Below are positions 16,977-27,445 of a DNA stretch of 64,000 nt, piece by piece. The translations under genes were made by a program, and so were the position numbers. Positions within the stretch are counted from its first letter, which is position 1, and each line of letters starts with the position of its first letter. Source of the stretch: Streptomyces sp. TLI_235 (lineage in GTDB: Bacteria > Actinomycetota > Actinomycetes > Streptomycetales > Streptomycetaceae). The notes beneath the pieces are model-generated. The model was not told the origin of the DNA. It saw only the letters and a list, made by a program, of their open reading frames with translations, and did no database searches. The DNA lies in NCBI GenBank assembly GCA_002300355.1, contig NSGV01000003.1:248001-312000 (forward strand). The letters run 5' to 3'.

Positions 16977-19900
16977 ACCACCTTGAGCAGACTCTCCGAC
17001 GGCTGAGGAACAGCCCGGTCGGCTCCGACGTCTCAGCCCTGCAACTCAACGAAGATCAGAAATCCGCCTATGACAAGTTCGTCGCCCACACCACGAGGGA
17101 GTGGAAGAAGCAGCCCGACCGCAGCGAGCCGACTGCTTCTGAGCTCGAAGGCTTCCTGCGGCACTGCTACGTATGGACTCTCGATGTGGAGGCAGGGGGA
17201 GCAGCTGAACGCGAGGCTCTCGACCGGCTCCGCACGTCTGTGGTCACCGAGGCCGGGCAGGCATCCGCCGCATGGAATGTCCTGCTTGGCGCCTGCAGGC
17301 AGCTGGCCATCAACCACGCGGAAGCAGGCTTGGAGCAGCTGCAGGCTTCGCTCGTTTCCAGTGGGGTAGCTCTCGCGACACTCCCGGACTTCAAGGCAGA
17401 CGTGGCCCGGCTGGCACACCTCACCGACGAGACCATCGAACAGCTGAGCAGCAGACTGACCACGGTCCCCGCCCCGCAAGGAGCCGTGACGATCAGCCGC
17501 AGTTCGGCCTCGGGACTGGCCGAACGGTCCTTGGCGGAATCCTTCCTCGTTGTGGGCGACCCCGGCACGGGGAAGACCGTCATCCTCCACGAGATCGCGT
17601 CGACGGCGCGTGACGCTCGGCGCCCCGTGCTGTTCCTGCAGGTCGGAAGCCTTGCAGCGACCAGCGCGGGGAGTCTGCAGTCCGAGCTGGGACTCCAGCA
17701 CCCGCTCCTGGACATTCTGGCCCAGTGGTCCCCTGGTGAGACTGGGCTGCTCGTCATCGACGCCCTCGATGCGGCGCGGACCGATGAAGCCTCCGGGTTG
17801 TGGAGATCAATTATCGCGAACGTGGGCCGCAGGCTGCCGCACTGGCGGATCGTCGTCTCGATCCGCACATGGGACCTGAACCACTCCCCTCAGCTCCGCA
17901 CTGCTTTCCCTGCAGATCCAATCGATGTGAATGACTTCGACGACGAGGAAGTCGCACAGGTCAGCAGCACCTTTCCTGAACTCGCCGGCCTGATCGACAG
18001 CTCCGACGATCAGCGGCACCTTCTTCGGAACCCTTTCAATCTGCGGCTGGCCGCCGAACTGCTACTGGATGGTGTATCTCCTGCCGGGCTCGCCGGCATC
18101 GGCAGCCGACTCGGCCTCTTGGGCCGCTACTGGCAGAGCCGGGTCTGCGATGGCCAGGACGGAAGCGCACGCCAGGCCCTGCTCGCAAAACTGTGCGCGG
18201 CCGCGGTGCGCGAACGACGCATGACCGTGCCCGCTCAACAGATCCTGTCCGGCGACACCGCCGGAGCCGCCCATCTCGACTCGCTGCTGTCTCGCTCCGT
18301 CCTCACCTCCGCACCCAGCATCGCGGGTGGACCAGGTCGGGGGCCCCTGCAGTTCGCACACCACGTGCTCTTCGACTACGCCGTCGCACTGGTGTACTTC
18401 GAATCGTTCGGCGGAGGCCTGCCCGAATGCCTGCAGGAAGACCCCGACCTCCTTCTGTTCGCCCGCCCGAGCATCGACATGTACCTGGACATGGCCTGGA
18501 ACCATGGGCCAACAGTGTTCTGTGAGCTGGCCTTGAAGCTCGCCACACAGGGGATGAGCCCGATGGCCATCACCGCCGCCGCTGAGGTCATGGCCCGCAA
18601 TACCCGAAACACTGCGGACGCCGATCCCCTAATCAATGCAGCCTCGAACGCCATCCTCGCGGCGCGACGCCTCCTGCAGGCAGCGGCCATCGCCGTTTCC
18701 ATCAGGATCACCAACCAGTCGCTTCCCGACACAGGGGTATGGGCGGCCATCGCCGAACGGCTCTCGCACCGTCCTGCGGCGGCCCTCCAGGCTCTGGGCG
18801 ACCTGGTCCGAGACCTTGTCCCGCAGTACCCGACCCTGGCACCCGAGCATCAGCGTGCGTGCGGCCTCGCCGCGCGTCGGCTGCTCGAGTACCTCTGGAC
18901 CCAAGCGCCCGTGTCTGGGACATGGCTGGTGATCAACGCCGTTATCCAGACCTCAGCCAGCGACCCCGTGGCAACGGAGGCTTTGCTTCGCCGAGCCATC
19001 GAACCCGAACAGCTCGCCGAACGCGGCTACCACGACCTCTTCGCACTGACGGACGACGTCGCCCAGCTAATCGAGCAGGTACCCGGAATCGTCGAGGACC
19101 TGTATGTAGCGGTACTGGGCCACGAGGAAATCTCCTCCGACCCCACGCGCATCGGCCCTGGAGCCGTCCTCACACTGCAGTCCACACGCAAGCAAGACTT
19201 CGACTCGTCCAAGTACAGCCTGGTCCAGAGCTTCTCCGACGTATTGCAGTGGGACATCACAGTCGCCCTGTCGATCCTCACCAGACTCAGTCTTAAGGAC
19301 CTCCCGGACGCGCCCACCGCGACAGTTCGGCTTGCCGGCACGTCCATTGAGATCATCACCGATGACTCACGACGGTGGGACTTCCGCTTCAGTCCCGCAG
19401 GACGGGACCTACCAGAACTGCTCGACACCTTCCAGACTCACGCTTCTGAGTCAGACGCGGAGAACTCGCAAGTCATCCTTGCAGCCGCAACAGCCGCGCC
19501 GCATGCTGCCAGCATGTGGCGGCGTGTGCTGCTGGCCGCAGCCACGAACCCGGCTCTGCGGCAACTGCTGGTCGAAGAGCCCGCCGCTTTCGTGACCGAC
19601 CTGGTCGTCCCTGACCTCTTCGGTCCCGCAGCAACACTCGTCCGAGCGATCCGCCACGACCTCGATCCTGAGCAATCAGCCGCGCTCAATGATGCTGTCC
19701 AGGCGCTGAGGCCCAGCGATGCAGACGGAGACGACGTCGAAGGCGGCGCAGCTGCCAGGCGCTACCAGATGTTCGCCGATGCCGCGTCGGTGGACGATCC
19801 CGCTGGAGCCGCCGGCGGGTCACCTGAACAGGGCGGCTGGGAGGACTGGGACGCCACAGACCAAGCCTCATGGGAGCCGATTCCCCCAGGCTCCGACGTA

Positions 19901-21301
19901 GACGAAGCCAGCGCCACTGCGGCTGCCAGAGGCCTCATCGCAGTGCTTCACAAGTTCACCGAGCAGCACCTCAACGGTGTCCCCGAGGTATCAGAGATCA
20001 TCTCCAGCACCCCCGAAGTCACCGCGCTGTGGAACATGCTCGCTGCCATCCCCGAGGCTGTCCGTAGCGAAGCTGAAGACCACCTCGCGCAAGCTGCCGA
20101 AATCTGGACACGCAAGACACAAACCCCGGCCGGCATCCTGACGCAGGCACGGGACATGCTGCTGACCTTCGCCGCACATCCACGACCCGAACCCACCAAG
20201 GAAAACGCCCACTTCGACACCTTCATCCCCCAAGGACCCCGCGGCGACGCCGCATGCGGCCTGCTCCAGGTCAGTAGGACACCGGACCACTACACCCCCC
20301 AGGTCAAAGCGGCCATCCACGCGCTGTCAGAAGACCCCGTCGGATGGATCAGGCTCACCATCGCCCGAGCGGCCGGCTACCTTGCCCGCACCGACCCCAC
20401 CACAGCCTGGGAGATTCTCGACCGCCTGGCCGACCAAGACAGCGACGAGGCCGTACTCGGCAAGACGGTCGAATCGGCTTGCTGGTCTATGGGTGACTGG
20501 CAACGTGGAATGGATGTTCTTGTTCGCGTGATGGCGCGTGTCGCCCCGACGGCAGACTGGAATTCTGCAGCGGCCAGCTGTGCAGTAACAGCCGGGCTCC
20601 TGTGGGTCCGCCATGCCGTGCCCAAGGCCGGCGACGCTGTTACCCGCATGACGGAGAACTGGCCGGGCGCACACGCATGGCTATCGTGCATCCATAGCCT
20701 GCGTGAGGCGCTCACCGATAGCGACCCCGCGGTCAGGACAAGAGCAGTGGACCTGTTCTTTCAGTTGGCTGAGCCAGCCATGGCCAGCATCACGTCCCTG
20801 CTCAAGCGAGCCCAGGCGCTAACGGACGCCGAGCAGCAAAACCTGCGGGCACAACTCCTCTTGGCTGACAGCATCGCCCTCCAGATCTACGCGGTCACCA
20901 AGCCGAGTGACTCCGGTGGCGGCCAGCCCACAGAGGAGCAGGTCAGACTCGTCGACGAAGCCGCGCCACTGATACGCCTGCTCATGGCGGTCCCGATCGC
21001 AAAGGTCGCGCACCACCTCGTCCAGGTCTATGAGCACGTTCTGGACCAGCGCCCAGAACAGGGCCTGATCGGCGTACGGGACATCCTCACCGCGGCTGGA
21101 GCCCGGAGCGGCTACACAACCGACAGCCTCGCCGCCAGCACCTGCGTCAAGCTCGCGGAACGCATCCTCGCCGACCACCGGGACATCCTCCAAACCCCGG
21201 CAAACCTGACCGCCCTCCGCGAGATCTGCGACACCTTCATCGACGCGGGATGGCCCCAGGCCCACCGACTCGTCTTCGGCATCGAACAAGCATTCCGCTG
21301 A
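16977..21301 (+). pseudogene. 3' part of giant nuclease-NTPase (STAND-like) gene
   Basis: Rejoined at CAGGA, this continues the frame from 14302. Walker A GDPGTGKT falls near residue 320 of the joined protein. Walker B (LLVIDALDAAR) and a sensor (VVSIRTWDLN) follow. After about residue 560 the protein is a long helical array with an acidic linker near 19720-19900. This is the layout of Avs/STAND defence NTPases: effector nuclease, NTPase, sensor repeats. I do not recognise the exact family. From ATG 17186 a truncated 1,371-aa protein without the nuclease could be made. The C terminus is intact. Confidence 0.75.
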
Positions 21302-21370
21302 TTCAACCGCCATGGCCGCACCCACACACCACACCGGAACAGCCACCACAGCAACAAACACCACGAGCGC

Positions 21371-22511
21371 GTGGTGGAGGCCCTGGCGGTACCTCAGCAG
21401 TCCGGTCGGCGAACGAAGGGGCGCGGCGCCGAGGCGGCTGTTTTGCCTGGTGAGGGTGAGTCAGGTGAGGGTGGGTCGGGTGCGTTCACGCTGCCGGTGC
21501 GGTTCCGGACGCCGATGGACGAGAACGTGCTCGCGCTGTTCATCGCGTCCCGGGTGCTGAAGGGTGAGAATCAGTACTGGCGGGAGGGCATCAACCACGC
21601 CAGGCGGTGGTTCCAGGAAACGGGTGGGCTTGACGTTCCCTATTCAGAAATGGTGGGAAAGGAGGGGAAATTTCCCGCTTGGCAAGTGGGTGTCAGACAG
21701 GAGATCCGAGCATGCCGCGGGTGCATTGGCGCGTCACCGGGTGGAGATGCTGGATGCGCCGGGGATGATCTGGTCCGTGTCGGATGCGCGGTTCGAGGCC
21801 GGCCGGGCCTGGGCGCGGGTCTGGGCGAAGGAACACGGTGGCAGCCTGGCGACGCCCGCGCGGGCGTCTGCCGGCGGGTACGCGATCGGCACCTGGTTGT
21901 CAGAACTGAGAGCTGCGGCGCAGGTGCCCGCAGGCGAGTCGGGGGCGCTGGCGCCGGAGCGGCGCCGCGCGCTGGAGGAGATCGACCCATGGTGGTGCCC
22001 CACCTGGCCGATCGTCTGGCAGCGCGCCTACGCCACCGCCCGGCAGTGGTGGCTGGAGTCCGACGGCCTGGTCGACTGAACCACCCTGCCCCTGGACACG
22101 GTGTTCGAGGGTGAGCAGCTTGGCCGCTGGGTGCAGGCGCAGCGCGCCGGCTGGCCCGGGTTGGAGGCGGACCAGCAGGACCTGCTCACCTCGATCGGGC
22201 TCGAGCCGGACCCGGAGCTCGTCGCGGCGAAGGCCGCGGCGGAGGCGAAGCCCAAGACCTCCCGCGCCGACTGCTTCCAGCAGGGCCTGGCCGCGCTCGC
22301 CCGGTTTGTTGAGCGGGAGGGCCACGTCCGAGTCCCGCGCCCGCACAAGGAGCCGCTGGAGGTCGCGGTGGCCGGCCCCGGCGGCGACGGGAGCACCGAG
22401 ACGGTCCACGTCGGCCTCGGCGCGTGGCTGAATAACCAGAAGGCCCGCCGGGCGAAACTGACGCCGGGGCAGCTGGCGCAGCTCGCCGAGCACGGCGTGG
22501 AGTGGGCATGA
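21371..22511 (+). pseudogene. Helicase-associated (HA) domain relic
   Basis: Three consecutive segments resemble the C-terminal helicase-associated repeats of large Streptomyces DEAD/DEAH helicases. They are FRTPMDENVLALFIASRVLK (first frame), FPLGKWVSDRRSEHAAG...GRAWARVWAKEHGGSLATP (second frame), and LGRWVQAQRAGWPGLE...VHVGLGAWLNNQKARRAKL. A frameshift near 21676 and an in-frame TGA at 22077-22079 break the gene. The helicase core is missing. Another helicase piece, carrying the DEAH box, lies at 32411-32990. Confidence 0.72.
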
Positions 22512-22544
22512 ACAGCCGTTACGAGGGCCCGGTGGGGGTGCACT

Positions 22545-22799
22545 GTGGGGGCGTCGACCTGCCACCGCGGGCACCTCCTCCCGGAGCCGTGGGACGCCAC
22601 ACAGCACCGAGCCCGGAACGGCGCCTCGTGCATCGACACGGGCGCGCCCCGGCCCGACCACCGGCAGGTGTTCGGCCGCCGGGATCCCGACGAGCGCGCT
22701 ACGGATGCGTATGGCGACGACTACCTCGGCCCCCGCTCGAATGGTAGGACCGATGTCCAGGGCAGCCGGTTGGCGGGCGGTAGGCTGCTGCGGCTCTGA
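22545..22799 (+). CDS. Small hypothetical protein, doubtful
   Basis: An 84-codon frame (MGASTCHRGHLLPEPWDATQ) follows the helicase relic. The only support is a good terminator-like hairpin 11 bp after its stop. The composition is ordinary, there is no clear RBS, and I know no family. It may be noise. Confidence 0.25.
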   Translation: MGASTCHRGHLLPEPWDATQHRARNGASCIDTGAPRPDHRQVFGRRDPDERATDAYGDDYLGPRSNGRTDVQGSRLAGGRLLRL

Positions 22800-22810
22800 G
22801 AAAGCACTGG

Positions 22811-22844
22811 AAGGCCGTCACTCTGTCCGTGGAGTGGCGGCCTT
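22811..22844 (+). terminator. Hairpin terminator
   Basis: Arms AAGGCCGTCACTC (22811-22823) and GAGTGGCGGCCTT (22832-22844) pair with one G-T wobble around an 8-nt loop, followed by a short T-containing tract. It lies after the helicase relic and the doubtful small gene. Confidence 0.6.
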
Positions 22845-23013
22845 CTGGCATTGCTGGTCGGCGACTTCGACCGAAGGTGGTCATCCGATAGCGGCTTCGG
22901 CGATGTCGGTGGGCGGGAGGGTGGGTGCGCTGAGCTCAGGTCTGGACGGTGGCGGCCAGGCCGAGGGCGGCGCCGTCAACGACGTGGCGACCGCCGTACG
23001 GCTTGCAGCCAGT

Positions 23014-23924
23014 GAGCCTCTTTCATCCTGAGCTTTCGCAGGTCGCGAGGCTTTGGATCATGAGGGTGTGGACGGCGGCGATCAGTCGGCTGATGCGATT
23101 GGTCGAGCAGCGGGCTTTACGGAAGACCTTCCAGGTCTTCAGCTGGGCGAAGGCGCGTTCGCCGGGTGCACGCAGGCGGGCGTGGTCGCGGTTGTACTGC
23201 TGGTAGTGCTCGGGCAGTTCGTGGTGGTTGTAGTAGGGGGTGCGGACAGTGGAGCCGGCGCCTCGGTAGGCCCGGTCGGCGAGGACGAGGACCTCGCGGG
23301 TCAGGCAGGCCTGGACGATGCCGTGGGCGCGGGCCGCGGTCAGGTCGTGGGTGCGCCCCGGCAGGGCACGGGAGAACCACAGAGGTGTGCCGTCCGGGGC
23401 AGCGACGACCTGCACGTTCATCCCGTGCTTCCGGTGCTTTTGCGAGTAGTACGGCTCGTCGGCGGCGATCCGGTCGGTCGGGATCAGCGTGCCGTCCACG
23501 ATCACGAAGTCGCCTTCGCCCAGTCCCACCAGGGCCTCGCGCAGGCCCGGCGCCCACGCGGCCAGGACCTCGACGGTCTCGTCCACGTACCGCCAGGCCG
23601 TCGCCTCCGACACCCCGAACCCGGCTCCCAGTTGCGCGAGGGTCTCGTTCTTCCGCAGATGGGCCAGGACCAGCAGGGCCTGCTTGAAGCAGCCCAACCT
23701 CCTCCATCGTGAGCCGAGTTCACGCCTTCGGGTGTAGATGAGCCAGGAGACGTGCTCAACGAGCTCGTGCGGGACATCGAGCATGGCAGGATACGGAACC
23801 AACAGGGCCCCTCGGCGGCGACGTGATGAGTGAGATCACCACGGCAACGACGAGGGGCCCTGTTGCGTCACTGCAACCCGCTGACCAGCTATTGCACCCT
23901 GCCGAGACAGGATGAAAGAGGTTC
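23014..23924 (-). mobile_element. IS5-like insertion sequence (DDE_Tnp_4 type)
   Basis: The 911-bp element has 17-bp inverted repeats (16 matches) at 23014-23030 (GAGCCTCTTTCATCCTG) and 23908-23924. The trinucleotide AGT flanks it at 23011-23013 and 23925-23927. A long hairpin with arms AACAGGGCCCCTCG and CGAGGGGCCCTGTT lies at about 23800-23866, upstream of the gene. Confidence 0.85.
23023..23802 (-). CDS. IS5-like transposase (DDE_Tnp_4 type)
   Basis: The 259-aa protein starts with TTG (VPYPAMLDVPHELVEHV). It has an HTH (ETLAQLGAGFGVSEATAWRY), the first Asp in FVIVDGTLIPTDRI, the middle region YYSQKHRKHGMNVQV, the second Asp in VLVLADRAYRGAG, and the C-terminal Glu region in PGERAFAQLKTWKVFRK. 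It is uninterrupted and fills its element. It is a good reference for reconstructing the broken relative at 7978-12560. Confidence 0.9.
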   Translation of the reverse strand: MVPYPAMLDVPHELVEHVSWLIYTRRRELGSRWRRLGCFKQALLVLAHLRKNETLAQLGAGFGVSEATAWRYVDETVEVLAAWAPGLREALVGLGEGDFVIVDGTLIPTDRIAADEPYYSQKHRKHGMNVQVVAAPDGTPLWFSRALPGRTHDLTAARAHGIVQACLTREVLVLADRAYRGAGSTVRTPYYNHHELPEHYQQYNRDHARLRAPGERAFAQLKTWKVFRKARCSTNRISRLIAAVHTLMIQSLATCESSG

Positions 23925-24036
23925 AGTGAGAGTTCGGGCGGTTGCTCTGTCCGGCCTATCACAAAAAGACGCACTCGAATTAATGACGTAACGTAATTGA
24001 TCAATAACACTACGCGACCCAGTGGGAGGGTCGGAA

Positions 24037-24921
24037 ATGCACCGGAAGCTGAGACGGGAACCTCGACTGAGCACCGTCCACCGAATAGCCTTGGCGACCG
24101 TCAGCAGCTTGGCTGCGGGCTCCATCGTCCTCTCGTTGGGCCCTTCTGCCCTTGCCCAGCCCACGCCATCACCGACGCACGCGACACCCACGCCGACGCA
24201 CGTGACACCGACACCGTCGCCGACGCACGCAACAACCACGCCGATACCCGAACCCGTGTCGACGCCGGCGCCGAGGATCGTGCCCCTGACTGATGTGCCG
24301 TCTGTACTGGGTGAGGCAACTGGTCCCGGAACCTGCACGGCGACTCATGTAGTTGTTCCGGGAGACACGCTGTCAGATATCGCAGCCGCACTCCTCGGCG
24401 ATGCGGGCAAATGGACATCGATTTACGACGCGAACCAATCACTGATCGAGAGCGTTGCACGCCAGCACCCCCGACCGCCGGTCTTCGGAGTGAGCGACCA
24501 CGGGTGGTGGATCTTCCCTGGGACTACTCTCGCCATCCCTGGGGTCGCATGCCCATCCGGCAGTGCCGGCACTGGGGACCACCCGCAGCTGGACCAGACA
24601 AGTCTGGCAGTGAAGCTGCTGATGGCCACTGGGATGAGCCAGACAGATGCTGAGTTGACCCTCCAACAACTGGGAGGCTGTCTCACAGGCATAGCCTTCG
24701 GGAAGATCCTCAGCGCAAGTAATCTTGATACGGGCACGAAAGCCACGATCAGGTCCGGGAAGTTCGGGCTTGAGGTGGTCACTGGCCAAAAGGCCGGCAC
24801 GGGTGCAGAATTCTTGACCTCGATCGTGCTGCCGACGGTGGGCGGGCTCGTCTCATCGAAGGTCGCCAACTGGCTGTCCTTCAAGGATTGCATCATCTTC
24901 GAACCCACCCCAGCTGGATGA
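24037..24921 (+). CDS. Secreted LysM-domain protein
   Basis: The protein of about 294 aa starts at ATG 24037 with GGGAGG 9 nt upstream. Residues 1-45 form a signal peptide (basic MHRKLRREP, a hydrophobic core, then ALAQ). A Thr/Pro-rich linker of repeated TPTPTH-like units follows to about residue 80. One LysM domain (HVVVPGDTLSDIAAALLGDAGKW) lies at about residues 105-160 and should bind peptidoglycan. The C-terminal 120 residues are unrecognised and contain paired cysteines. It stands alone between two IS elements and has its own terminator, so it is probably a complete single-gene unit. Confidence 0.85.
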   Translation: MHRKLRREPRLSTVHRIALATVSSLAAGSIVLSLGPSALAQPTPSPTHATPTPTHVTPTPSPTHATTTPIPEPVSTPAPRIVPLTDVPSVLGEATGPGTCTATHVVVPGDTLSDIAAALLGDAGKWTSIYDANQSLIESVARQHPRPPVFGVSDHGWWIFPGTTLAIPGVACPSGSAGTGDHPQLDQTSLAVKLLMATGMSQTDAELTLQQLGGCLTGIAFGKILSASNLDTGTKATIRSGKFGLEVVTGQKAGTGAEFLTSIVLPTVGGLVSSKVANWLSFKDCIIFEPTPAG

Positions 24922-24942
24922 GACGAAACTGGCTCCCACGCT

Positions 24943-24974
24943 GGAGGCCGTCGCCCCTACGGGTGGCGGCCTCC
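24943..24974 (+). terminator. Hairpin terminator after LysM gene
   Basis: Arms GGAGGCCGTCGCCC (24943-24956) and GGGTGGCGGCCTCC (24961-24974) pair, with two wobble or mismatched positions, around CTAC. It lies 22 bp after the LysM stop codon. No long T run follows, which is common in high-GC actinomycetes. Confidence 0.75.
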
Positions 24975-25131
24975 GGGTCTGCGCGGAGCGGCGTCCTACA
25001 GCTGGCGTTAACCTGCGCGTTTCACGTCGGGCTGGGGCCGGATCGTGAGCGGGAACGCGAAAGTGCCTTCTGAACTGGGACGATGAGGCTTGTCTAAGGT
25101 CTCCGTCATACCAGCAGGAAGGCACTTCTGC

Positions 25132-26105
25132 GTGCACCCTACCCGCTCACGCCCGAAGCTCGTCGTCAGCGCCGACGGGCACGGGGTGGTCAACCACGCT
25201 GGCTCGCGTCTGCTCGCGGATCTGGCCGACGTCACCACGCTGACCAGCGCCTTCAGCGACGCCCTGCGCCAGCTGCGACCACGCGGCACCGGGCACGATC
25301 CCGGCCGGGTTGCGGTGGATCTGGCGGTGATGCTCGCCGATGGCGGCGAGGCGATCCGGGACCTGGCCGTGCTGCGCGACCAGGGCGAGGTGTTCGGTCT
25401 GGTCGCCTCCACCTCCACCGCCTGGCGGGTGCTGGCAGGTATCAGCCCGGGTGCCTTGGCCGCGCTGCGGACAGCCCGGGCCCGAGCACGCGAGGTCGCC
25501 TGGCTGCAAGCGGACGAGACCGGACGCGCCCTGCCTCCAGCGCACGCCGGAGGGCGTGAACTGCCGGGCCTGGTCCTGGACATCGACGCCACACTGGGCA
25601 CCTGCCACTCCTAGAAGGAAGAGGCCGCCGCGACCTACAAGCGCGGCTTCGGCTACCACCCGATGCTCTGCTTCCTGGACAACACCGGCGAGGCCTTGGC
25701 AGGTCTCCTGCGGCCAGGCAACGCCGGAGCGAACACCGCAGCCGACCACATCACGGTCCTCGACCAGGCCCTTGCCCAGATCCCGGACTCGCATCGCCAC
25801 GGGACCCCGATCCTCGTCCGCGCCGACAGCGCGGGCGGCGCCAAGGCCTTCCTGACCCACCTGCGAGGACTGCGACAGCGCGGGATCCAGACCACGTTCT
25901 CGGTCGGCCACGCCGTCACCGAACAGGTCCGCAAGGCCGTCCGCGCCCTCCCGGAACAGGTCTGGCACCCCGCGCTGGAACAGGACGGCTCCCTGCGCGC
26001 CGGGGCCGAGGTCGCAGAGCTGACCGGCCTGGTCGACCTCTCCGGCCACCCGGACGGCACCCGCATGATCGTGCGCCGCGAGCGGCCCCACCCCGGGGCC
26101 CAGCT
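25132..26105 (+). pseudogene. IS1380-family transposase, truncated with internal stop
   Basis: The start is GTG 25132, with GGAAGG upstream and a hairpin (GTGCCTTC / GAAGGCAC) before it. The frame shows the IS1380 pattern: RPKLVVSADGHGVVNHAGSR, LQADETGRALP, then, after a TAG at 25612-25614, KEEAAATYKRGFGYHPMLCF and ILVRADSAGGAKAFL. A single GAG-to-TAG change (glutamate expected) explains the stop. After RMIVRRERPHPGAQ the homology ends and an unrelated frame follows, so the C terminus is lost. Confidence 0.85.
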
Positions 26106-26589
26106 GATCGCCGACCTGCAGCCGTACTACGGCATGCTGACGCGGTACCAGACCCAGGCGCAGACGCCCGGCATGCCGGCGCCGAAGGACCGCAACGCGG
26201 CGATCCTGCGGCTGCAGCAGGGCGCGCACGCCCAGGCTCTGGCCCTCGGCAACGACAACGCGACCCAGCTCTACCGGACCCTCACTGGCCTCGTTGTCGG
26301 CGCCGATCCCGCGCTCGACGAGTTCTCGAAGACCGGCGCAGGCGCCCAGGTCCTGGGCCCGGCGGCGGACGCGGTCGCGATGAACATCCGCCGATACGCC
26401 CGGTACGTGCGGCTGTGGCTGTGCCACCTGATCGAGCACGGTGTCGTCCCGGACGAGGCGGTGGGGAACGCCCCGCTGCTCACCAACGTGGCGTCGGCGG
26501 TGGACTGGACGCCGTCGGTGCTGCCGGAGGGCTGGTGGGAGGACACCAACACCGATCCCGGCGACCCGCAGTTCAGCCGTCGGCCGTAG
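26106..26589 (+). pseudogene. C-terminal fragment of unknown gene fused to IS1380 relic
   Basis: About 160 codons continue in frame from the IS1380 relic (LQPYYGMLTRYQTQAQ ... LCHLIEHGVVPDEAVGN ... LPEGWWEDTNTDPGD). Codon third positions are GC-rich, as in real genes here, so this is probably the end of a once complete gene captured at the breakpoint. I do not recognise the family. It faces the tyrosine recombinase relic on the other strand, so it could have belonged to the same integrated element. Confidence 0.45.
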
Positions 26590-26699
26590 CGGACGGCGGC
26601 GTGCCGCGGCCCCGCCCCCGAGTGTTCGGGTGCCGGGCCGTTCGGCTGTTGGCGCGTCAGGCGAGGGGGGTTGCGGGGATGCCGTACTCGCCCTTGGCG

Positions 26700-27306
26700 G
26701 GGGGGGCGGACGCCCGTCGATGGCGCGGGCAGTGGGTTCGAAGACGGTGTGCAGGTAGTCGGCGGTCGCGTCGTCGGGAGCGTTCTCGGCGATCATGCGC
26801 CATTGCTCAGCTTTGCGGCGCCAGTAGAGGAGGTCGGCGCCGGACATCACGAACTTGTCGCAGTTCTCGCAGTCCAGCTTCCACGGGCACGCTCCGCCGT
26901 TGACGACGGGCTGGTAGGTGCAGAAGCCGCCGTCGGCGGGGGTGCTGCGGCGTGAGAGGTCCAGGGCCATCGCCATGGCCTCCTCGCGGCTGATCGCCTT
27001 GTTGCCGCGCGGGACAGGACCTCTCCTGGGGTGGCGGCCCCGGGGCCGGCGACCCAGACGGTGTTCAGGACGTCTTCGAGGTCGCTGTTGGTGATCTTCA
27101 CGTAGTGCTCGGCCATCCGCTCGGAGGGGTGGCCGAGATAGCGGCGAATGTGGGTCAACGTCGCACCGGCCCCGGCACGACCGTAGGAACCCGTCCGCTG
27201 CCCCCAGCACCTCGCAGGACTCGTCCACGACCGTGTAAGTAACCCGCCCGTCCCCGCGCACGACCTCCTGCACCCGCAGGTCCCCCACCACCAACCGGCC
27301 ATCCAT
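26700..27306 (-). pseudogene. Tyrosine recombinase (integrase) with internal deletion
   Basis: The N-terminal 44 codons from ATG 27306 (MDGRLVVGDLRVQEVV ... TYTVVDESCEVLGAADGFLR) are typical of Streptomyces integrases. They run directly into the C-terminal end in another frame: THIRRYLGHPSERMAEHYVKI carries the GH and the catalytic Tyr, then DVLNTVWVAGPGAATPGEVL. A further frame change near 27010 leads to ISREEAMAMALDLSRRS and FCTYQPVVNGGACPWKLDC. Most of the catalytic domain is deleted, and the end near 26705 is disturbed. The gene cannot be functional. Confidence 0.75.
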
Positions 27307-27445
27307 ACCCGCCACCACTTCTCCGAACTCAGCGATCCCCGAGCGGGAGCTCACCCCACCACCCGACACCCCCAACCAGCGCTCACGGACCAGTTCCCGC
27401 GAACGTCACATACACCCCAGAGGCGGTTGGTAAAGTCCGTGACGC

